64,000 bases of DNA from Bacteroidales bacterium (GCA_900768685.1 CAAGDX010000008.1:1-64000), one strand, 5' to 3'; shown: positions 36,753-47,374, numbered from the stretch's first letter. Numbers and translations: made by a program. Notes: generated by a model from the sequence alone, not told the origin.

Positions 36753-38158
36753 TTGTCAAGTGCCTTAATGAGTTCTTCCGTGAAAATTTTGCCAAGACGT
36801 TTTCCTCCTTTCATGGAAAGGTGGATGTAGTCCTTGTTTGTATCTTTGTTTTCCGTCCATTCCACAATTGCGTCTTTTCCACCCATAGCGAGTTGCGTGT
36901 CCCAGAAAAGAACACCGAGTTCTCGGGCAAGTTGCCGCTGTGCTTTAATCATAGGCGGAACGGCTCTCATAGTATGAATGGCACCGTTGCGTTTTTCGCC
37001 TCTGTCGCCCACGCCCATAATCAAGATGTCTGCATTCGGGTAACATTCGCGTATTTTTGTTATGTCTTTTTTCAGTGCGTCTTTGAAATACGTATAGTTT
37101 AGGACATTTGCGGAGATAGCATTTATTCCGTATTCAATTATTATCAAATCATAATCCACATATTTTCTCATACCGCTGCAGATAGGTAGGGAAATTTGGT
37201 GGTGACGTATTCCGGCATAGCCTCTCATAGGCATATTATCCAGCGCAATTCCGGCATTTCCGTCTAAGTATGTACCCAAGAAAGTTATTCCCGGATTTTT
37301 GGTGGAGATAGATATGTTATCCGTATGAGTGTTTACCGTTATTTCCTGTACGGATTCAGAAGCGGTGACGTGTTCCGTGTATGTGGTATCCGGCAGAGTG
37401 ATTTTTATGTCGGCGTCTGTTTTGGAGATAAACAGAATTTTTGTTCTGTCCCAAGAATCCAAATAGCGAAATTTTTGTGAACCCTTAAATTTAGACTTTG
37501 AATTTTCAGATGAGATGCAGTAAGAGCCGGACAGGGTCATATTTGCAGTAGTATTTATGATTTCTTTTAGTGTCCAACCGCTGCACTGCAGGTTTACGGA
37601 GCGACGGAAACCGGGAGTGTCGCTGTGCATAGGTGAGAAACCTATTCCGGAGCCGCCGTATATGTCTTGCAATTCTTCACGGATATTTTGTGTCAGGATG
37701 TCACCTTCAATGTATGAATCACCTATAAAGGCAATGCGAGCCGTTTTGTGTGAACATTCGCTCAATGCTCTTTTCAGGTTTGCCAAGCCGCGACCATCCG
37801 GGGTGTAATCTTCAATAACTGGCTCTGTGTGAGTGACAGTGTCTTCCGGCAATTCCGTTCCGATAAATTCAGATGAAATGGTGTCTGTCAAAGTCTGTTT
37901 GACAGTATCGGAAATGCTGTCTTTTGCGGAAGTTTCACTTTGCAGGAGTTTAGCAATGTCCGGGTCTAAAAGAGATTCCGTGTTTTCCGGAATAGCGGCT
38001 GTTTCGGTATCCTCATTTTCTATAATGTCTGAGAAAAAAGAGTAGTCCTTAAAAAATCCACCCGTAATTTTGTGCAAAGGGAGAAGTGATACTAAAAAAA
38101 GAATCACAAGTGCAATTGCTAAAATGCTTACGGGATTTGATTTGTTAAAGCGTGACAT
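36749..38158 (-). CDS. Membrane-anchored SGNH/GDSL hydrolase-like protein
   Basis: This 469-aa protein has one N-terminal membrane helix (about residues 9-28), a Glu/Thr-rich linker, then the SGNH blocks IAFIGDSYIEGD near 140, IEYGINA near 342 and DYIHLSMKG near 445. It is a paralogue of the next gene. Two SGNH proteins with one MBOAT protein is a pattern seen in polysaccharide O-acetylation loci of Bacteroidales. Confidence 0.85.
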   Translation of the reverse strand: MSRFNKSNPVSILAIALVILFLVSLLPLHKITGGFFKDYSFFSDIIENEDTETAAIPENTESLLDPDIAKLLQSETSAKDSISDTVKQTLTDTISSEFIGTELPEDTVTHTEPVIEDYTPDGRGLANLKRALSECSHKTARIAFIGDSYIEGDILTQNIREELQDIYGGSGIGFSPMHSDTPGFRRSVNLQCSGWTLKEIINTTANMTLSGSYCISSENSKSKFKGSQKFRYLDSWDRTKILFISKTDADIKITLPDTTYTEHVTASESVQEITVNTHTDNISISTKNPGITFLGTYLDGNAGIALDNMPMRGYAGIRHHQISLPICSGMRKYVDYDLIIIEYGINAISANVLNYTYFKDALKKDITKIRECYPNADILIMGVGDRGEKRNGAIHTMRAVPPMIKAQRQLARELGVLFWDTQLAMGGKDAIVEWTENKDTNKDYIHLSMKGGKRLGKIFTEELIKALDK

Positions 38159-38171
38159 AATTTAGAGCCTA

Positions 38172-39248
38172 TTAAAACTTACACTTATCAATGTTTCTCA
38201 AAAGTGTGAAACACTTGTTTTCCGTTTCCGCCCATTCTTGCTCCGGAATGGAATTTTCCGTTATGCCGCCGCCGGTGTATGCACAGTATGAATGATTGTC
38301 AAAGTTCACGGAGCGGAGATTGACGTGAGCCGTGAATTTCTTGTGATTTTCGTATGCGATAAAACCGCCGTAACATTTTCGCGGGTGCAACTCAATTTTG
38401 CGTATGTTTTCAAGTGCATCATCAAGTGGAAAACCGCCGAGTGCCGGAGTAGGGTTTAACTTGTCTAACACTTCCACAAAACTTGTATTTCCAAGTTTGC
38501 CGGAGATAATGTCGCAAATATGGCAAACAGGATAAAAATTCAGGTCTTGCTTGTGCTTGATGTCATAGTCAATCTCCATATTATCAAGAATTTGCTTGAT
38601 GTATGATGCAACAAAGTCCTGTTCGATAATATTCTTTTTGTCCCATGATTTAGCATCATCTGTTTTGCGAGTTCCGGCAAGTGACATTGTGGAGAATTGT
38701 GTGGTCTCTTTGTCGTAATTGAGGAGCAATTCCGGTGACGTTCCCAGCCAAGCACCTGTTTGGGGAGTGAAATAGAGGAATCGGAAAGTGTCCGGGTAGC
38801 AGCTGAATTGGCGAACAGTGAGTGAGATAAAATCGATGTTTACGTTTTGCTCCGTAAATACTCTTGAAATCACTGTTTTACCCTTGTTTGTCTTTAGTTT
38901 TTCAATCAGATTTGCCACATCCGTAATGTATTGTGACTTGTCTGTGCTATTGCTCCACGTTTGAGGAGTGTAATCAAACCTGAAATCCTTGTCTAAAACT
39001 TGCTTTGCAGATAGTTCCCTATAAATTTTTATTGAATCCGAATATTTTGTGAGCCATGGAGATACAATAAAACACTCATCGCTTTTTTTGCCGGATGGGT
39101 TTGCGAAAAATGTGATTTTTTCTTTACCGGGAAGAGCGAAATACGCAAACGGGATATTATTTTTGAGGCATTTCTCCACTGCTTGCAGTGCGGGAATGTC
39201 ATCGTTTCCCAAATTGCCTAATGAATGTAAATCCGTATAGCTTTTCAT
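38172..39248 (-). CDS. menF: Isochorismate synthase (chorismate-binding enzyme)
   Basis: This 358-aa MST-family enzyme has GTSPELLL, LAGTRK, HPRKCYGGFIAY and the C-terminal YTGGGITENSIPEQEWAETENK segment typical of menaquinone/siderophore isochorismate synthases. In Bacteroidales the likely role is the first step of menaquinone synthesis. The other men genes are not in the window. It overlaps rimO by ATGA. Confidence 0.85.
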   Translation of the reverse strand: MKSYTDLHSLGNLGNDDIPALQAVEKCLKNNIPFAYFALPGKEKITFFANPSGKKSDECFIVSPWLTKYSDSIKIYRELSAKQVLDKDFRFDYTPQTWSNSTDKSQYITDVANLIEKLKTNKGKTVISRVFTEQNVNIDFISLTVRQFSCYPDTFRFLYFTPQTGAWLGTSPELLLNYDKETTQFSTMSLAGTRKTDDAKSWDKKNIIEQDFVASYIKQILDNMEIDYDIKHKQDLNFYPVCHICDIISGKLGNTSFVEVLDKLNPTPALGGFPLDDALENIRKIELHPRKCYGGFIAYENHKKFTAHVNLRSVNFDNHSYCAYTGGGITENSIPEQEWAETENKCFTLLRNIDKCKF

Positions 39249-40561
39249 TGTTCAATTGGTTCCGCCAAAAGTTCAAAAGGCATGGCAGAGGTGATTTTTA
39301 CATTGTAGAAACAGCCGGTGGTGAGAGGAGTCTCGGATTTTATCAGCACTACAGGGTCAACTTCCGGAGAGTCAAACTCTGTGCGACCTACATACATGTC
39401 TCCTTCCGTTCCGTCTATGATTACACGCATCACACTGCCAACTTTAGACTCTTGGATTTCAGCGGAAATTTGTTCTTGGAGTTCCATGAGTTTGTCAAGT
39501 CTGCGTTGCTTGGTGTTTTCGTCAACGTCATCTGCGAGATTTTTAGCGGCAAAAGTGTCTTCTTCTTCGCAGTATGCAAATGCACCCATGCGTTCAAAGC
39601 GTGCTTCTTTCACGAAATCCATCAGTTCACGGAAATCTTCTTCCGTTTCTCCCGGAAATCCCACCATAAGTGTTGTTCTGATATGAATACCCGGAACTTT
39701 TTCACGCATAGTCTTGAGTAATTCTCTTGTTTGCTTACCTGTGATGTGTCGCCGCATATTATTCAGCACATTGTCGCTGATGTGTTGCAGTGCAATGTCC
39801 ATGTATTTGCACACATTGCCATATTTCGCCATCACGTCAAGTATCTCGTACGGGAATTGGGTAGGGTAGGCGTAATGGAGTCTGATGCTTTCCACACCGG
39901 GGATTTGTGCAATGGTTTCAATGAGTTGCGGCAGTCGCATCTCGCCGTATAGGTCAAGTCCATAACTGGACAAGTCCTGTGCAATAACATTAAATTCTTT
40001 TACACCGCGACTCACAAGCATACGCACTTCATCTGCAATTTCTTCAATAGGACGAGATTTGTATCTGCCTGTGATTAAAGGAATTGCACAAAAAGCACAA
40101 AAACGGTTACATCCCTCGGCAATTTTCAGATATGCGTAGTGAGATGGAGTGGTGATAGTTCGGTCGTAGTCCGGTGAAAATTTTGGAGAAGATTTTATCG
40201 GCTTTTTGCCCCAATTTTTGCTTTCTTCAATAATTTTTTTCCAGTCAAATTTGCCGTACCATTTATCAACTTCCGGAATTTCTCCCGGCAGTTCTTTTAT
40301 GTATCTTTCCGAGAGGCAACCCATAACATAGACGTGTTTGTAAACGCCTTTGCTCTTGAGGTTTACCGCTTCCAGGATGGTGTTTATAGATTCTTCTTTG
40401 GCATCACCTATAAAGCCGCAAGTGTTTATCACAACTACGTCTCCTGCAGGCTTTTTGGGTTCAAAACAGACCTTGTGTCCGATGTTTTCCAGCTTTTTTG
40501 TAAGTCGTTCGGAATCCACAAGGTTTTTTGAACAACCTAAAGATATGATATCAATTTTCAT
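39245..40561 (-). CDS. rimO: Ribosomal protein S12 methylthiotransferase RimO
   Basis: This 438-aa enzyme has an N-terminal MTTase domain (IISLGCSKNLVDSE), the radical SAM motif CNRFCAFC near residue 143, and a C-terminal TRAM domain. It adds a methylthio group to an Asp of ribosomal protein S12. SLGCSKNLVD distinguishes RimO from MiaB. It lies 4 bp after ftsY. Confidence 0.95.
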   Translation of the reverse strand: MKIDIISLGCSKNLVDSERLTKKLENIGHKVCFEPKKPAGDVVVINTCGFIGDAKEESINTILEAVNLKSKGVYKHVYVMGCLSERYIKELPGEIPEVDKWYGKFDWKKIIEESKNWGKKPIKSSPKFSPDYDRTITTPSHYAYLKIAEGCNRFCAFCAIPLITGRYKSRPIEEIADEVRMLVSRGVKEFNVIAQDLSSYGLDLYGEMRLPQLIETIAQIPGVESIRLHYAYPTQFPYEILDVMAKYGNVCKYMDIALQHISDNVLNNMRRHITGKQTRELLKTMREKVPGIHIRTTLMVGFPGETEEDFRELMDFVKEARFERMGAFAYCEEEDTFAAKNLADDVDENTKQRRLDKLMELQEQISAEIQESKVGSVMRVIIDGTEGDMYVGRTEFDSPEVDPVVLIKSETPLTTGCFYNVKITSAMPFELLAEPIEQ

Positions 40562-40565
40562 TAGA

Positions 40566-41528
40566 TTATTGTCCTAAAAGAGACTTTACAAATTCGCGTT
40601 TGTGGAAAACCTGCAAGTCTGATATACCTTCGCCAAGACCTATGTATTTTACGGGAATCTTGAATTGGTCTGAAATGCCTATAACCACTCCTCCTTTTGC
40701 AGTTCCGTCTAATTTTGTGATTGCCAGTTGATTGACGCTTGTAGCGGCAACAAATTGGCGAGCTTGCTCAAAAGCATTTTGACCGGTACTGCCGTCAAGC
40801 ACAAGGAGAATATCGTGTGGAGCATCAGGCACCACTTTCTGCATCACATTTTTAATTTTCGTCAACTCGTTCATAAGTCCGAGTTTATTGTGAAGACGTC
40901 CGGCAGTGTCTATAATCACTACATCAACGCCATTTGCTTTTGCAGATGAAAGGGTGTCAAAAGCCACAGCTGCAGGGTCTGCACCTAATTTTTGTTTTAC
41001 AACAGGCACTCCGGCACGTTCGCCCCAAACATCGAGTTGTTCTATCGCAGCAGCACGGAATGTATCTGCCGCACCGAGCATAACTTTGTATCCGGCGGCT
41101 TTATAGTTGTGTGCAAGTTTGCCGATGGTGGTGGTTTTGCCCACGCCGTTAACGCCTACTACCATAATAACGTGTGGAGAGTGTCCTTTCGGCAGTTCGA
41201 AGTCTTTCAGTTCTTCGCCTTCCTTGTCATGAGCGGTAAGCATTTCCACAATTTCGTCGCAGAGCATATTGTTCAGTTCGGCATTGCCAACATACTTGTC
41301 TCTTTTTACGCGTTCTTTTATTCTGTCCAGAATTTTTACCGTGGTTTCCACACCGACATCGGAAGACAGGAAAATATCTTCCAGGTCATCAAGAAAATCA
41401 TCGTCAATAGTGTCTTTACCTGCAAAAAGACGAGTGATTTTACTCAAAATTCCCTCTTTGCTTTTTTCAAGCCCTTTGTCGAGCGTTTCCTTTTTCTTTT
41501 CCTTAGAGAAAAAATCAAAAAATCCCAT
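40566..41528 (-). CDS. ftsY: Signal recognition particle receptor FtsY
   Basis: This 320-aa SRP GTPase shows an N domain (about residues 20-100) and G motifs GVNGVGKTTT, DTFRAAAIEQL, DTAGRL and TKLDGTAKGG. The acidic A domain is short, as in many Bacteroidetes. It docks ribosome-SRP complexes at the membrane. Confidence 0.96.
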   Translation of the reverse strand: MGFFDFFSKEKKKETLDKGLEKSKEGILSKITRLFAGKDTIDDDFLDDLEDIFLSSDVGVETTVKILDRIKERVKRDKYVGNAELNNMLCDEIVEMLTAHDKEGEELKDFELPKGHSPHVIMVVGVNGVGKTTTIGKLAHNYKAAGYKVMLGAADTFRAAAIEQLDVWGERAGVPVVKQKLGADPAAVAFDTLSSAKANGVDVVIIDTAGRLHNKLGLMNELTKIKNVMQKVVPDAPHDILLVLDGSTGQNAFEQARQFVAATSVNQLAITKLDGTAKGGVVIGISDQFKIPVKYIGLGEGISDLQVFHKREFVKSLLGQ

Positions 41529-41556
41529 ATATTTAATGTTTTATTTATTTTACAAC

Positions 41557-42018
41557 TTATTTTTTGAACATACGAGCCATATCTCTTTTGTCTTCACGTT
41601 CTTTGATAGACTGTCGTTTATCGTATTCTTTCTTTCCTCGAGCGAGTGCAATCACAAGTTTTGCATAGCCTCGTTCGCTGATAAACAGTCTCAGCGGAAT
41701 TATGGAGAATCCGCTTTCTTTTCCGTCTTTTTCCAAGCGTGAAATTTCTTTGCGGTTCAGCAGGAGTTTTCTCTCTCGGCGTTCCGTATGATTATTGTAA
41801 GTGCCGTAAAAATACTCTGCGATATACATATTTTTAACCCAAACTTCTCCAAAGTTTACGTAGCAATATGTATCTGAAAGGCTTGCTTTACCTTCACGGA
41901 TGGATTTTATTTCCGTTCCGGTAAGGACAATTCCGGCAGTGAATGTTTCCACGATTTCATAGTCGAAAGTGGCACGGCGGTTTTTTATGTTTATGTCTTT
42001 TCTGAATAACTTATTCAT
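41557..42018 (-). CDS. smpB: SsrA-binding protein SmpB
   Basis: This 153-aa tmRNA-binding protein has the hallmarks [25 protein letters not shown] and the basic tail [14 protein letters not shown]. It rescues stalled ribosomes together with tmRNA, which is not in the window. It is placed between the membrane protein gene and ftsY, in the same operon. Confidence 0.96.
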   Translation of the reverse strand: MNKLFRKDINIKNRRATFDYEIVETFTAGIVLTGTEIKSIREGKASLSDTYCYVNFGEVWVKNMYIAEYFYGTYNNHTERRERKLLLNRKEISRLEKDGKESGFSIIPLRLFISERGYAKLVIALARGKKEYDKRQSIKEREDKRDMARMFKK

Positions 42019-42032
42019 AACTGTAATAATCT

Positions 42033-42611
42033 CTAAAAGTGTGGTGATAGCATAAAGTCAAAGACTGCATAAATCACCATTGTTGTCGTCAAAAAGGATA
42101 TCCAGGCAATAATGTAAAAAAACGGACGGTCCGTGTTTTCGTTTTGAAAATAATATGCCGAATATGAAATGGGAATAATAACGCAAAACGGGAGCAATGC
42201 AAAAATAGTGGATTCTATGGGAGCAAAATTCTTTACCGTTTCTATAAGCACAAGAATACCCATACACAAGATTGAGAAAACGCTGATTTTTTCCGTCAAT
42301 TCCGCTTCCGCCTCTTTGTCTGCAATTTTATTTGTGGCAATCCAAGTGAGTACTTCACGGCTGATGAAAAGTCCTGCAAAGTATGCCACCACTTCCATGA
42401 TTGAATATTGGAGAGCATTGCTCAGAGTGAAATTTCCGCCGTAAAAAACTTTTGCAAAGCCGCTTATTGCAAGCAGAGCAAGCAGCGGAAAAAATCCTGT
42501 GCGAAGCCATTCCGCACTCGGATAGTTTCTTTCTCCGACTCTTTCCCAGCCCCCTGAAGGCTTGATTATCAGATGCAATATGTAGCCTAAAAATTTCATT
42601 TGTGATTTCAT
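42033..42611 (-). CDS. Yip1/DUF1282-like polytopic membrane protein
   Basis: This 192-aa protein has about five hydrophobic segments (e.g. [47 protein letters not shown]) and an N-terminal [11 protein letters not shown] typical of Yip1-like proteins of Bacteroidetes. Its function is unknown. It is first in the operon leading to smpB and ftsY. Its start could also be the ATG at 42599. Confidence 0.7.
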   Translation of the reverse strand: MKSQMKFLGYILHLIIKPSGGWERVGERNYPSAEWLRTGFFPLLALLAISGFAKVFYGGNFTLSNALQYSIMEVVAYFAGLFISREVLTWIATNKIADKEAEAELTEKISVFSILCMGILVLIETVKNFAPIESTIFALLPFCVIIPISYSAYYFQNENTDRPFFYIIAWISFLTTTMVIYAVFDFMLSPHF

Positions 42612-42675
42612 TCGTAATTACACACAAACACTCCCCGTAGATATTCGCCTGCAGGGGTGTTTCTTTTTCTTTCCA

Positions 42676-42683
42676 CAAAGGTA
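42676..42683 (-). promoter_or_regulatory. -7 element of the smpB-ftsY operon
   Basis: The minus strand reads TACCTTTG about 65 bp upstream of the first gene. A hairpin between 42631 and 42662 (arms AAACAC.CCC / GGGGTGTTT) lies within the resulting 5' leader. Confidence 0.5.
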
Positions 42684-42747
42684 CGCAATTTATTCCAATG
42701 TCACAATTTTCTTTCTATATTTATGGCTTAAAATCAAAAAAAAACAG

Positions 42748-42755
42748 TACCTTTG
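42748..42755 (+). promoter_or_regulatory. pyrB: -7 element of pyrB
   Basis: TACCTTTG lies 26 bp upstream of the pyrB ATG and is divergent from the element at 42676. The -33 region is A-rich without an exact TTTG. Confidence 0.5.
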
Positions 42756-42781
42756 CGTAACAATAAATAAAATTCTCAAAA

Positions 42782-43729
42782 ATGAACCCTCATAGTCTCG
42801 TTTCTATCGCAGACTTGACAAAGGAACAAATACTCCATATCCTTAGTCAGGCAAGGTTTTTTGAAGAACATCCGGGGCTGAAAGTGCTTGATGGAAAAGT
42901 GGTGGCAACACTCTTTTTTGAGCCATCAACACGCACTCGACTCAGTTTTGAAACCGCCGCAAACAGGCTCGGTGCCAGAGTTATCGGTTTTACGGATGCC
43001 AACACCACCAGTTCTTCCAAGGGCGAAACGCTCAAAGACACCATCATTATGGTGAGCAATTACGTTGATGTGATTATTATGCGTCACTATCTTGAAGGTG
43101 CAGCCCGGTATGCTACGGAAGTTACGGATATCCCTGTGATAAATGCAGGTGACGGAAGTAACCAACATCCATCTCAAACTATTCTGGACCTTTATTCCAT
43201 CCTCAAAACGCAAGGCACGCTGGAAAATCTTACGATTACGATGGTGGGTGACTTGAAGTACGGAAGAACGGTTCATTCCCTGATTATGGCAATGAAATAC
43301 TTTAATCCTACGTTCAATTTCGTTGCGTGCGATGAACTTAAAATGCCTCAGGAATACAAAAATTATTGCGATGAGTACGGAATGAAATATTCCGAGCATA
43401 AAGAATTTTCACAGGAGGTGATAAACTCTTCCGATATCATTTACATGACACGCGTACAAAAAGAACGCTTTACGGATATTCTTGAATACGAACGTGTGAA
43501 AGACCTCTATTCTTTGCACAACAGTATGCTTGACGGTTCTCGCGAGAACCTGAGAATTTTGCACCCGCTTCCACGAGTAAATGAAATTAACTATGACGTA
43601 GATGATAACCCCAAGGCTTACTATTTTCGCCAAGCGAGAAACGGACTTTTCGCTCGTCAGGCACTGATATGTAATGCACTGGGAATAGATATCTTAGACG
43701 AAAAAGTACAACAAAAATACATAAAATAA
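42782..43729 (+). CDS. pyrB: Aspartate carbamoyltransferase catalytic subunit
   Basis: This 315-aa enzyme has the carbamoyl-phosphate loop [12 protein letters not shown] near residue 46 and HPLPRVNEI near 262. It commits carbamoyl phosphate and aspartate to pyrimidine synthesis. It lies 2 bp upstream of pyrI, giving the class B (catalytic plus regulatory) enzyme. Confidence 0.97.
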   Translation: MNPHSLVSIADLTKEQILHILSQARFFEEHPGLKVLDGKVVATLFFEPSTRTRLSFETAANRLGARVIGFTDANTTSSSKGETLKDTIIMVSNYVDVIIMRHYLEGAARYATEVTDIPVINAGDGSNQHPSQTILDLYSILKTQGTLENLTITMVGDLKYGRTVHSLIMAMKYFNPTFNFVACDELKMPQEYKNYCDEYGMKYSEHKEFSQEVINSSDIIYMTRVQKERFTDILEYERVKDLYSLHNSMLDGSRENLRILHPLPRVNEINYDVDDNPKAYYFRQARNGLFARQALICNALGIDILDEKVQQKYIK

Positions 43730-43731
43730 TA

Positions 43732-44190
43732 ATGACTAATCCGAAATCATCTCTCGCAGTAGCAGCTCTGAAAGACGGCACTGTCATTGACCATATCCCA
43801 ACAGATGCCCTCTTCAAAGTGGTAAAACTTTTGGATTTGGAAAACTCCAAAAAGCAAATTACTATCGGTAATAATCTTTCCGGTTCTACCGGACTGAAAG
43901 GCATCATAAAAATTGCGGAAGTGTTTTTCCCTCAGGAAGTTCTGAACAGAATAGCAATCATTGCGCCTAAGGCAGTGGTGAATATCATTAAGGACTATGA
44001 AGTGGTGGAAAAACTCAAAGTTGAATTGCCCGACACTGTGGTAGGACTCGTGAAGTGCGATAATCCCAAATGTATCTGCAATAATGAACCTATGTCCACA
44101 AGATTCCATGTCTTAGACAGGGAACAGGGAATTCTGAGATGCCACTATTGCAACCATGCAATAAAAACCATAAACGCAACTATTTTATGA
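43732..44190 (+). CDS. pyrI: Aspartate carbamoyltransferase regulatory subunit
   Basis: This 152-aa protein has an N-terminal nucleotide-binding domain (AALKDGTVIDHIP) and a C-terminal zinc domain with four cysteines (VKCDNPKCIC ... RCHYC). It mediates feedback control of PyrB by CTP and ATP. The stop overlaps the flavin reductase start by ATGA. Confidence 0.96.
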   Translation: MTNPKSSLAVAALKDGTVIDHIPTDALFKVVKLLDLENSKKQITIGNNLSGSTGLKGIIKIAEVFFPQEVLNRIAIIAPKAVVNIIKDYEVVEKLKVELPDTVVGLVKCDNPKCICNNEPMSTRFHVLDREQGILRCHYCNHAIKTINATIL

Positions 44191-44753
44191 AGCAATACTG
44201 GCAACCGGGCACAATGATTTATCCGCTACCCGCAGTGATAGTGACTTGCGGTGATTCCATATCAAACAGCAATATGATTACTGTGGCATGGACGGGTACT
44301 GTGTGCACAAATCCCGCAATGTGTTATATCTCCGTGCGTCCTGAAAGGTTTTCACATCACCTTATTCTTGAGAATATGGAGTTTACTATAAACCTTACCA
44401 CAAAAGATATGGCACGGGCTACGGACTGGATAGGTTGCCGCTCCGGACGTGACTACGACAAATGGAAAGAGACGGGTCTCACACCTGTGGAAGGAGTGAA
44501 AAACAGATGTCCTTACATAGACGAGTCTCCGCTTGCCATAGAATGTCGTGTAACTCAAGTTCTTCCGCTTGGCAGCCATGATATGATGCTTGCTCAGGTG
44601 GTGAATGTCATTGCCGATGAAAAATATCTTGACCCTGAAACAGGCTCGTTTGACTTGTCTAAAGCAGGACTGCTCAATTACAGTCACGGAAACTATTATG
44701 AACAGGGCAAGCAGATAGGAAAATTCGGATGGTCCGTTAAAAAGAAAAAGTAA
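44187..44753 (+). CDS. Flavin reductase family protein (FMN-binding split barrel)
   Basis: The ATG at 44187 gives 188 aa starting MKQYWQPGTMIYPLPAVIVT. The flavin reductase-like split barrel pattern is clear: NMITVAWTGTVCTNPAMCYISV, then RYSHHLI-like SHHLILE, and LPLGSHDM. It binds FMN; partner and substrate are not known. It is translationally coupled to pyrI. Confidence 0.85.
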   Translation: MKQYWQPGTMIYPLPAVIVTCGDSISNSNMITVAWTGTVCTNPAMCYISVRPERFSHHLILENMEFTINLTTKDMARATDWIGCRSGRDYDKWKETGLTPVEGVKNRCPYIDESPLAIECRVTQVLPLGSHDMMLAQVVNVIADEKYLDPETGSFDLSKAGLLNYSHGNYYEQGKQIGKFGWSVKKKK

Positions 44754-44794
44754 ATAAACAGAAAGTAAGAAATATTATAAAATAATAAACTATT

Positions 44795-46075
44795 ATGCAA
44801 CGAGACAACACTATTTTCGAGATTATCAACCGAGAACATGAACGCCAGAAAAAAGGCATTGAACTTATAGCGTCTGAAAACTTTGTAAGCGACCAGGTGA
44901 TGCAAGCAATGGGTTCTTGCCTTACGAATAAATATGCTGAAGGCTATCCGGGACATAGATATTATGGTGGTTGCCAGGTTGTGGATGAAGCGGAAACAGT
45001 GGCTATTGAAAGAATCAAGGCACTTTTTGGTGCAGAGTATGCCAATGTTCAGCCTCACTCCGGTGCTCAAGCAAATATGGCAGTGTTTATGTCTGTTCTT
45101 AATCCCGGTGACAAATTCCTGGGTCTTAATCTTTCTCACGGCGGACACCTTTCACATGGTAGCCCTGTGAATTTTTCAGGTCTTGTTTTCCATGCACTTG
45201 AGTACAATGTAAAAGAAGATACAGGTCTTGTGGATTACGACCAGATGGAAGAAGTGGCACTCCGTGAACGTCCTAAATTGATAATCGGTGGTGCAAGTGC
45301 TTATTCACGTGAATGGGACTATGCACGCATGAGAAAAATAGCAGATGAAATAGGTGCAATCTTTATGGTGGATATGGCTCACCCTGCAGGACTTATCGCA
45401 GCAGGTTTGCTTGATAATCCTCTTAAATATGCACATATCGTTACTTCTACCACTCACAAAACTCTTCGCGGTCCTCGCGGTGGTATTATTTTGCTTGGCA
45501 AAGATTTTGACAATCCATTCGGAAAAGTTACAAAGAAGGGCGAAATCCGCAAAATGTCTTCACTTATAGATTCAGCAGTATTCCCGGGAGTACAGGGTGG
45601 ACCGCTTGAACATGTGATAGCGGCAAAAGCCGTTGCATTTGGTGAAGCACTCCAGCCGGAATATAAGCAATATCAGCAGCAAGTGGTGAAAAATGCGAGA
45701 ACTATGGCTCAAGCACTTGTGGATAAGGGCTATAAGATTGTATCAGGTGGCACGGATAACCACTGTATCCTTCTTGACCTTCGCACTAAATTCCCTGAAC
45801 TCACAGGTAAAGTGGCAGAAAAAGCACTTGTTGAGGCAGATATCACTGCAAACAAAAATATGGTGCCTTTTGATAGCCGTTCTCCATTCCAAACTTCAGG
45901 TATCAGATTGGGAACTCCGGCTATCACTACTCGTGGTGCCAAAGAATCACTCATGGGTGAAATTGTGGAAATGATTGATACCGTTCTTTCAAATCCGGAA
46001 AATCCTGCAGTGATAGCAGCAGTGCGTGAAAAAGTGAATAAGACTATGTCTGATTATCCAATGTTTGCATATTAA
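44795..46075 (+). CDS. glyA: Serine hydroxymethyltransferase
   Basis: This 426-aa PLP enzyme converts serine and tetrahydrofolate to glycine and methylene-THF. The PLP lysine is in [13 protein letters not shown] near residue 230, and [10 protein letters not shown] and [15 protein letters not shown] are near the N-terminus. All family residues are present. Confidence 0.97.
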   Translation: MQRDNTIFEIINREHERQKKGIELIASENFVSDQVMQAMGSCLTNKYAEGYPGHRYYGGCQVVDEAETVAIERIKALFGAEYANVQPHSGAQANMAVFMSVLNPGDKFLGLNLSHGGHLSHGSPVNFSGLVFHALEYNVKEDTGLVDYDQMEEVALRERPKLIIGGASAYSREWDYARMRKIADEIGAIFMVDMAHPAGLIAAGLLDNPLKYAHIVTSTTHKTLRGPRGGIILLGKDFDNPFGKVTKKGEIRKMSSLIDSAVFPGVQGGPLEHVIAAKAVAFGEALQPEYKQYQQQVVKNARTMAQALVDKGYKIVSGGTDNHCILLDLRTKFPELTGKVAEKALVEADITANKNMVPFDSRSPFQTSGIRLGTPAITTRGAKESLMGEIVEMIDTVLSNPENPAVIAAVREKVNKTMSDYPMFAY

Positions 46076-46089
46076 GACCCCGTTTTTGC

Positions 46090-46722
46090 ATGACCTTAGG
46101 AGCATTATTCGATTTAGACGGTGTCTTAATAGACAGCGAACGTCTTTATACGCAATTTTGGGCGGAAGTAGGAGTAAGGTTTTCAATACCTTCTCCTACG
46201 TTTGCTCTTGATATAAAAGGAACTACACTCAAAGATATTTTTTCCAAATATTTTCCGGACGAAGGAGTTCAGGACCTTTTGAGAAAGGAAATAGTGGATT
46301 TTGAAGCAAATATCGTATATCCTGTGTATGACGGTGTAAAACGCTTTATTTCAGAACTTAAGGAGGCCGGATTCAAGACGGCGATTGTCACGAGTAGTAA
46401 CGACAAGAAAATGTCGCAACTTTTTGCTCAGCAACCTTGGATGAAAGAAAGTTTTGATGCCATTATCACGGATTCAAATGTGAAAAATTCCAAGCCGAAT
46501 CCTGAAGGATATCTGCTTGCAGCAAAAATGATTGGTTGTGACCCGAAAAATTGCTATGTTTTTGAGGATTCGCTGCAAGGTCTTGCTGCCGGGCACAATG
46601 CAGGTGTCGGTGCGGTGATAGGTTTGGCAACAACGTTGCCGCATGAATCACTTTCAGGCAAAGCAGATGTGATTTTCAATTCATTCGCAGAAATTTCATT
46701 GGCAAAACTTCCGGCTTTGTGA
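46090..46722 (+). CDS. HAD family hydrolase (beta-phosphoglucomutase-like)
   Basis: This 210-aa subfamily IA HAD protein has motif I FDLDGVLIDSE, motif II VTSS, and motifs III/IV KPNPEGYL and VFEDSLQG. It probably acts on a sugar phosphate or similar small substrate. It is 14 bp downstream of glyA and just upstream of a GNAT gene. Confidence 0.88.
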   Translation: MTLGALFDLDGVLIDSERLYTQFWAEVGVRFSIPSPTFALDIKGTTLKDIFSKYFPDEGVQDLLRKEIVDFEANIVYPVYDGVKRFISELKEAGFKTAIVTSSNDKKMSQLFAQQPWMKESFDAIITDSNVKNSKPNPEGYLLAAKMIGCDPKNCYVFEDSLQGLAAGHNAGVGAVIGLATTLPHESLSGKADVIFNSFAEISLAKLPAL

Positions 46723-46727
46723 TAATA

Positions 46728-47246
46728 ATGAAATCTGATAGAATAACACTGCGACCGTGGAGAGAAACAGATGCTGAAGCACTATATAAATATGCGAGTG
46801 ATGAAGATGTAGGACCGCGTGCAGGGTGGCAACCACATGCCTCAAGAGAAGAAAGCCTTGAAATAATAAGAACTGTTTTTAATAATCCTACAACCTGGGC
46901 TATAGTGCTTAATGAAACCGATGAGGCTATTGGTGCTATAGGCTATGGTTCATCTTGCGACTGCTCACTTCCGGCAAGAGAAGGTGAGCCTACAGTGGGC
47001 TATTGGGTGGGTAAACCGTATTGGAACTCAGGTATTTGCAGTGAAGCATTGACACTGATGCTTGATTATGTAAGGAATAATACGACTATTCCGTCACTTA
47101 TCAGTGGACATTTTGTGGATAATCCAGCATCCGGGCGAGTAATGGAAAAATGCGGTTTTGTTGCCACAGGTGATTTTTGCTATGATGATTCGCTTTTCAC
47201 AGGCAAAAATAGACCGATACGAGTTCTTCGTTGCATTTTACGGTAA
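46728..47246 (+). CDS. GNAT family N-acetyltransferase (RimJ/RimL type)
   Basis: The ATG at 46728 gives 172 aa; a GTG at 46719 overlapping the HAD stop is possible. The acetyl-CoA region is PTVGYWVGKPYWNSGICSEAL, and the closing segment is NPASGRVMEKCGF. It resembles acetyltransferases of protein N-termini or small metabolites; the substrate is unknown. Confidence 0.87.
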   Translation: MKSDRITLRPWRETDAEALYKYASDEDVGPRAGWQPHASREESLEIIRTVFNNPTTWAIVLNETDEAIGAIGYGSSCDCSLPAREGEPTVGYWVGKPYWNSGICSEALTLMLDYVRNNTTIPSLISGHFVDNPASGRVMEKCGFVATGDFCYDDSLFTGKNRPIRVLRCILR

Positions 47247-47374
47247 AGACATATTTGGCAAGCAAAATCTGATTTTTACCTGATATTTGAACTAATGAGC
47301 AAAATAAGATAAAAATAAGGCAATAAAGGGTAAAAAAGATTGAGAAAAATAGGGGATATGTGCGATAAAAATGC

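Noticed and set aside
42355..42678. 107-codon minus-strand frame ahead of the membrane protein gene
   Set aside because: It is out of frame with and overlaps the Yip1-like gene; its first part covers the 5' leader hairpin and has no RBS or family pattern.
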